From: Bryobacterales bacterium
GTDB taxonomy: Bacteria; Acidobacteriota; Terriglobia; Bryobacterales; Bryobacteraceae
Reading direction: 5' to 3'
Length of the DNA: 6,886 nucleotides
Assembly (NCBI GenBank): GCA_025353235.1
Contig: JANXQZ010000885.1
Span: 1 to 6,886 of the forward strand
Position numbers and translations under genes: made by a program. The notes beneath the pieces are model-generated. The model made no database searches, was not told the origin of the DNA, and worked only from the letters and a program-made list of their open reading frames with translations. Below, piece after piece: positions 5,604 through 6,886 of this stretch (the first letter of the stretch is position 1; each line of letters begins with the position of its first letter).

Positions 5604-6886
5604 ATGATGCTTCTTCTGCTTAAGCGATCATGGCTGATTTTCGCCGCGCCTCTTCTTCTGGCCCAAACTCCGGACGCAGGGCCGCTTACTTCCCTGCCCT
5701 ACACCCCGAGCCTGGACGTCCCTTCCATGGACCGTTCCGCCGACCCCTGCACCGATTTCTACAAGTATTCCTGCGGCGGATGGGTGAAGAATAATCCGAT
5801 TCCGGCGGACCAGTCGACTTGGGATGTCTACTCCAAGCTGGGCGAAGAGAACACCCGCTTTCTGTGGGGTCTCTTGGAGCAAGCTTCGAAAGCAGCGCCG
5901 AATCGCAGCGCCGTAGACCAAAAAATCGGGGACTTTTTCGCATCCTGCATGGATGAGAAGACAGTGGACGACCAAGGGTTCAAGCCGCTGCAGGCGGATT
6001 TGAACCTCATCGCTTCCGTAAAGTCGGTTCGCGAGCTGCCCCATTTGCTGGCGAAATTCCATTTGTCCACGTCCGGCAGCGGAATGCTTTTCGGGTTCGG
6101 ATCCAATCAGGACTACGACGATTCGAACCGGTTAATTGCATTCGGCAGCGCTGGCGGACTCGGCTTGCCCGATCGGGATTATTACACCAAGACGGACGCT
6201 AAATCGAAAGAGATCCGCGAGAAGTACGTTGCTCACGTGAAGCAAATGTTTCAGCTTCTCGGAGACAATGCAGAGACTGCGGCCGCCGAAGCGGACACGG
6301 TAATGAGCATGGAAACGGCACTGGCCAAAGCGTCGCTCACCCGTGTCGAGCAGCGCGACCCTTACAAGCTCAAGCACAAGCTGACCCGGGCGGAATTGAA
6401 GGCCCTGACTCCTTCGTTCGATTGGGATAAGTATTTGGCGGATTCTGGACTATGGAAGATAGAGGCAATCAATATCACCGAACCCGAGTTTTTCAAGCAG
6501 GTGCAGGCTCAGCTTAAGTCGCAGAAGCTGGAGAATTGGAAGACCTACCTGCGATGGCATATCGCCCACTACTCGGCTCCTTACCTGGCTTCCAGTTTCG
6601 TGAACGCCAATTTTGAATTTTACGCCAAGTATCTGCGCGGGGTTCCGCTTTTGCAGCCCCGCTGGAAACGTTGCGTCCACTTGGTGGACCGCGACCTGGG
6701 CGAAGCGCTCGGGCAGGCTTTCGTGGCCAAAACGTTTGGACCCGACGTGAAGGATCGCACCGTGCAAGTTACCCGCCAGATTGAAGCTGCGATGGAGTCG
6801 GAGATCACTCAGCTGGACTGGATGGGGCCGGAGACCAAGCAGCAGGCGCTTCAAAAGCTGCGCGCCGTCGTCAACAAGGTCGGCTA
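5604..6886 (+). CDS. Secreted M13 family metallopeptidase (neprilysin/PepO type), partial, 3' end off right edge
   Basis: M13 enzymes are zinc endopeptidases of about 670-700 residues that cut short peptides; the first 427 residues are visible. The N-terminus MMLLLLKRSWLIFAAPLLLAQ is a signal peptide with cleavage likely after Ala20, so the enzyme should act in the periplasm or outside. Peptidase_M13 N-terminal marks follow: MDRSADPCTDFYKYSCGGWV (42-61), NPIPADQSTWDVYSKL (64-79), IGDFFASCMDE (about 109-119), LGLPDRDYY (186-194), FVNANFEFYAKYLRG (332-346), LQPRWKRCVHLVD (349-361) and ALGQAFVAKTFGPDVK (367-382). This regulatory, mostly helical domain closes over the active site; the catalytic HExxH and downstream GENIAD lie beyond the window and cannot be confirmed. 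Two adjacent ATGs (5604, 5607) are possible starts. The gene is divergent from the LolA-like gene, with 55 bases between them. No frame disruption is seen up to the edge. Confidence 0.95.
   Translation, partial: MMLLLLKRSWLIFAAPLLLAQTPDAGPLTSLPYTPSLDVPSMDRSADPCTDFYKYSCGGWVKNNPIPADQSTWDVYSKLGEENTRFLWGLLEQASKAAPNRSAVDQKIGDFFASCMDEKTVDDQGFKPLQADLNLIASVKSVRELPHLLAKFHLSTSGSGMLFGFGSNQDYDDSNRLIAFGSAGGLGLPDRDYYTKTDAKSKEIREKYVAHVKQMFQLLGDNAETAAAEADTVMSMETALAKASLTRVEQRDPYKLKHKLTRAELKALTPSFDWDKYLADSGLWKIEAINITEPEFFKQVQAQLKSQKLENWKTYLRWHIAHYSAPYLASSFVNANFEFYAKYLRGVPLLQPRWKRCVHLVDRDLGEALGQAFVAKTFGPDVKDRTVQVTRQIEAAMESEITQLDWMGPETKQQALQKLRAVVNKVG

Noticed and set aside
5628..6062. Minus-strand open frames under the M13 peptidase gene (also 6450-6854)
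   Set aside because: The plus-strand frame is continuous with family motifs throughout, so these are antisense shadows.

Overview
The window most resembles a chromosomal segment from a Gram-negative, GC-moderate soil-type bacterium, and my best guess is Acidobacteriota (Solibacter/Bryobacter-like). This is inference from the mix of genes: an ECF sigma factor with a membrane anti-sigma partner, a stand-alone DUF4159 protein, a secreted M13 metallopeptidase and a type VI-like sheath gene. No rRNA or other phylogenetic marker is present to settle it. Coding density is very high. I see no tRNA, rRNA, CRISPR array, insertion sequence or attachment site, and no gene-free stretch longer than about 160 bases.

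Layout. (1) Bases 1-1683, minus strand: a nucleoside hydrolase gene is followed after 19 bases by the 5' part of a gene that runs off the left edge. The second protein starts with a TssB/VipA-like contractile-sheath segment and continues into a TssC/VipB-like N-terminal segment, so it looks like a single-chain TssB-TssC fusion. (2) Bases 1684-1835: a divergent intergenic region with a perfect 8-bp inverted repeat lying over a candidate promoter. (3) Bases 1836-4759, plus strand: a tight four-gene cluster of ECF sigma factor, zinc-finger anti-sigma factor with a TonB-C-like periplasmic domain, RsmA/KsgA 16S rRNA dimethyltransferase, and a secreted or anchored DUF4159 protein. Gaps are 5, 5 and 25 bases. 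(4) Bases 4805-5548, minus strand: a small exported protein of a LolA-like type. It converges on the DUF4159 gene and diverges from the next gene. (5) Bases 5604-6886, plus strand: the N-terminal two thirds of a secreted M13 (neprilysin/PepO) metallopeptidase, cut by the right edge before the catalytic HExxH.

How the genes may work together. The sigma/anti-sigma pair is a classical envelope-signal switch: the anti-sigma binds the sigma factor through its cytoplasmic zinc-binding domain and is anchored by one membrane helix. Its periplasmic end has the look of a TonB C-terminal domain, which suggests a specific sensing or docking role. RsmA sits directly downstream and seems to lack an ATG/GTG/TTG start at the position the family demands. 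The best start is a CTG preceded by a Shine-Dalgarno-like AGGG that overlaps the end of the anti-sigma gene, so rsmA translation may be weak and coupled to it. The strongest candidates for something little described are the fused sheath protein at the left edge, the anti-sigma/TonB-C architecture, and the CTG-started rsmA.
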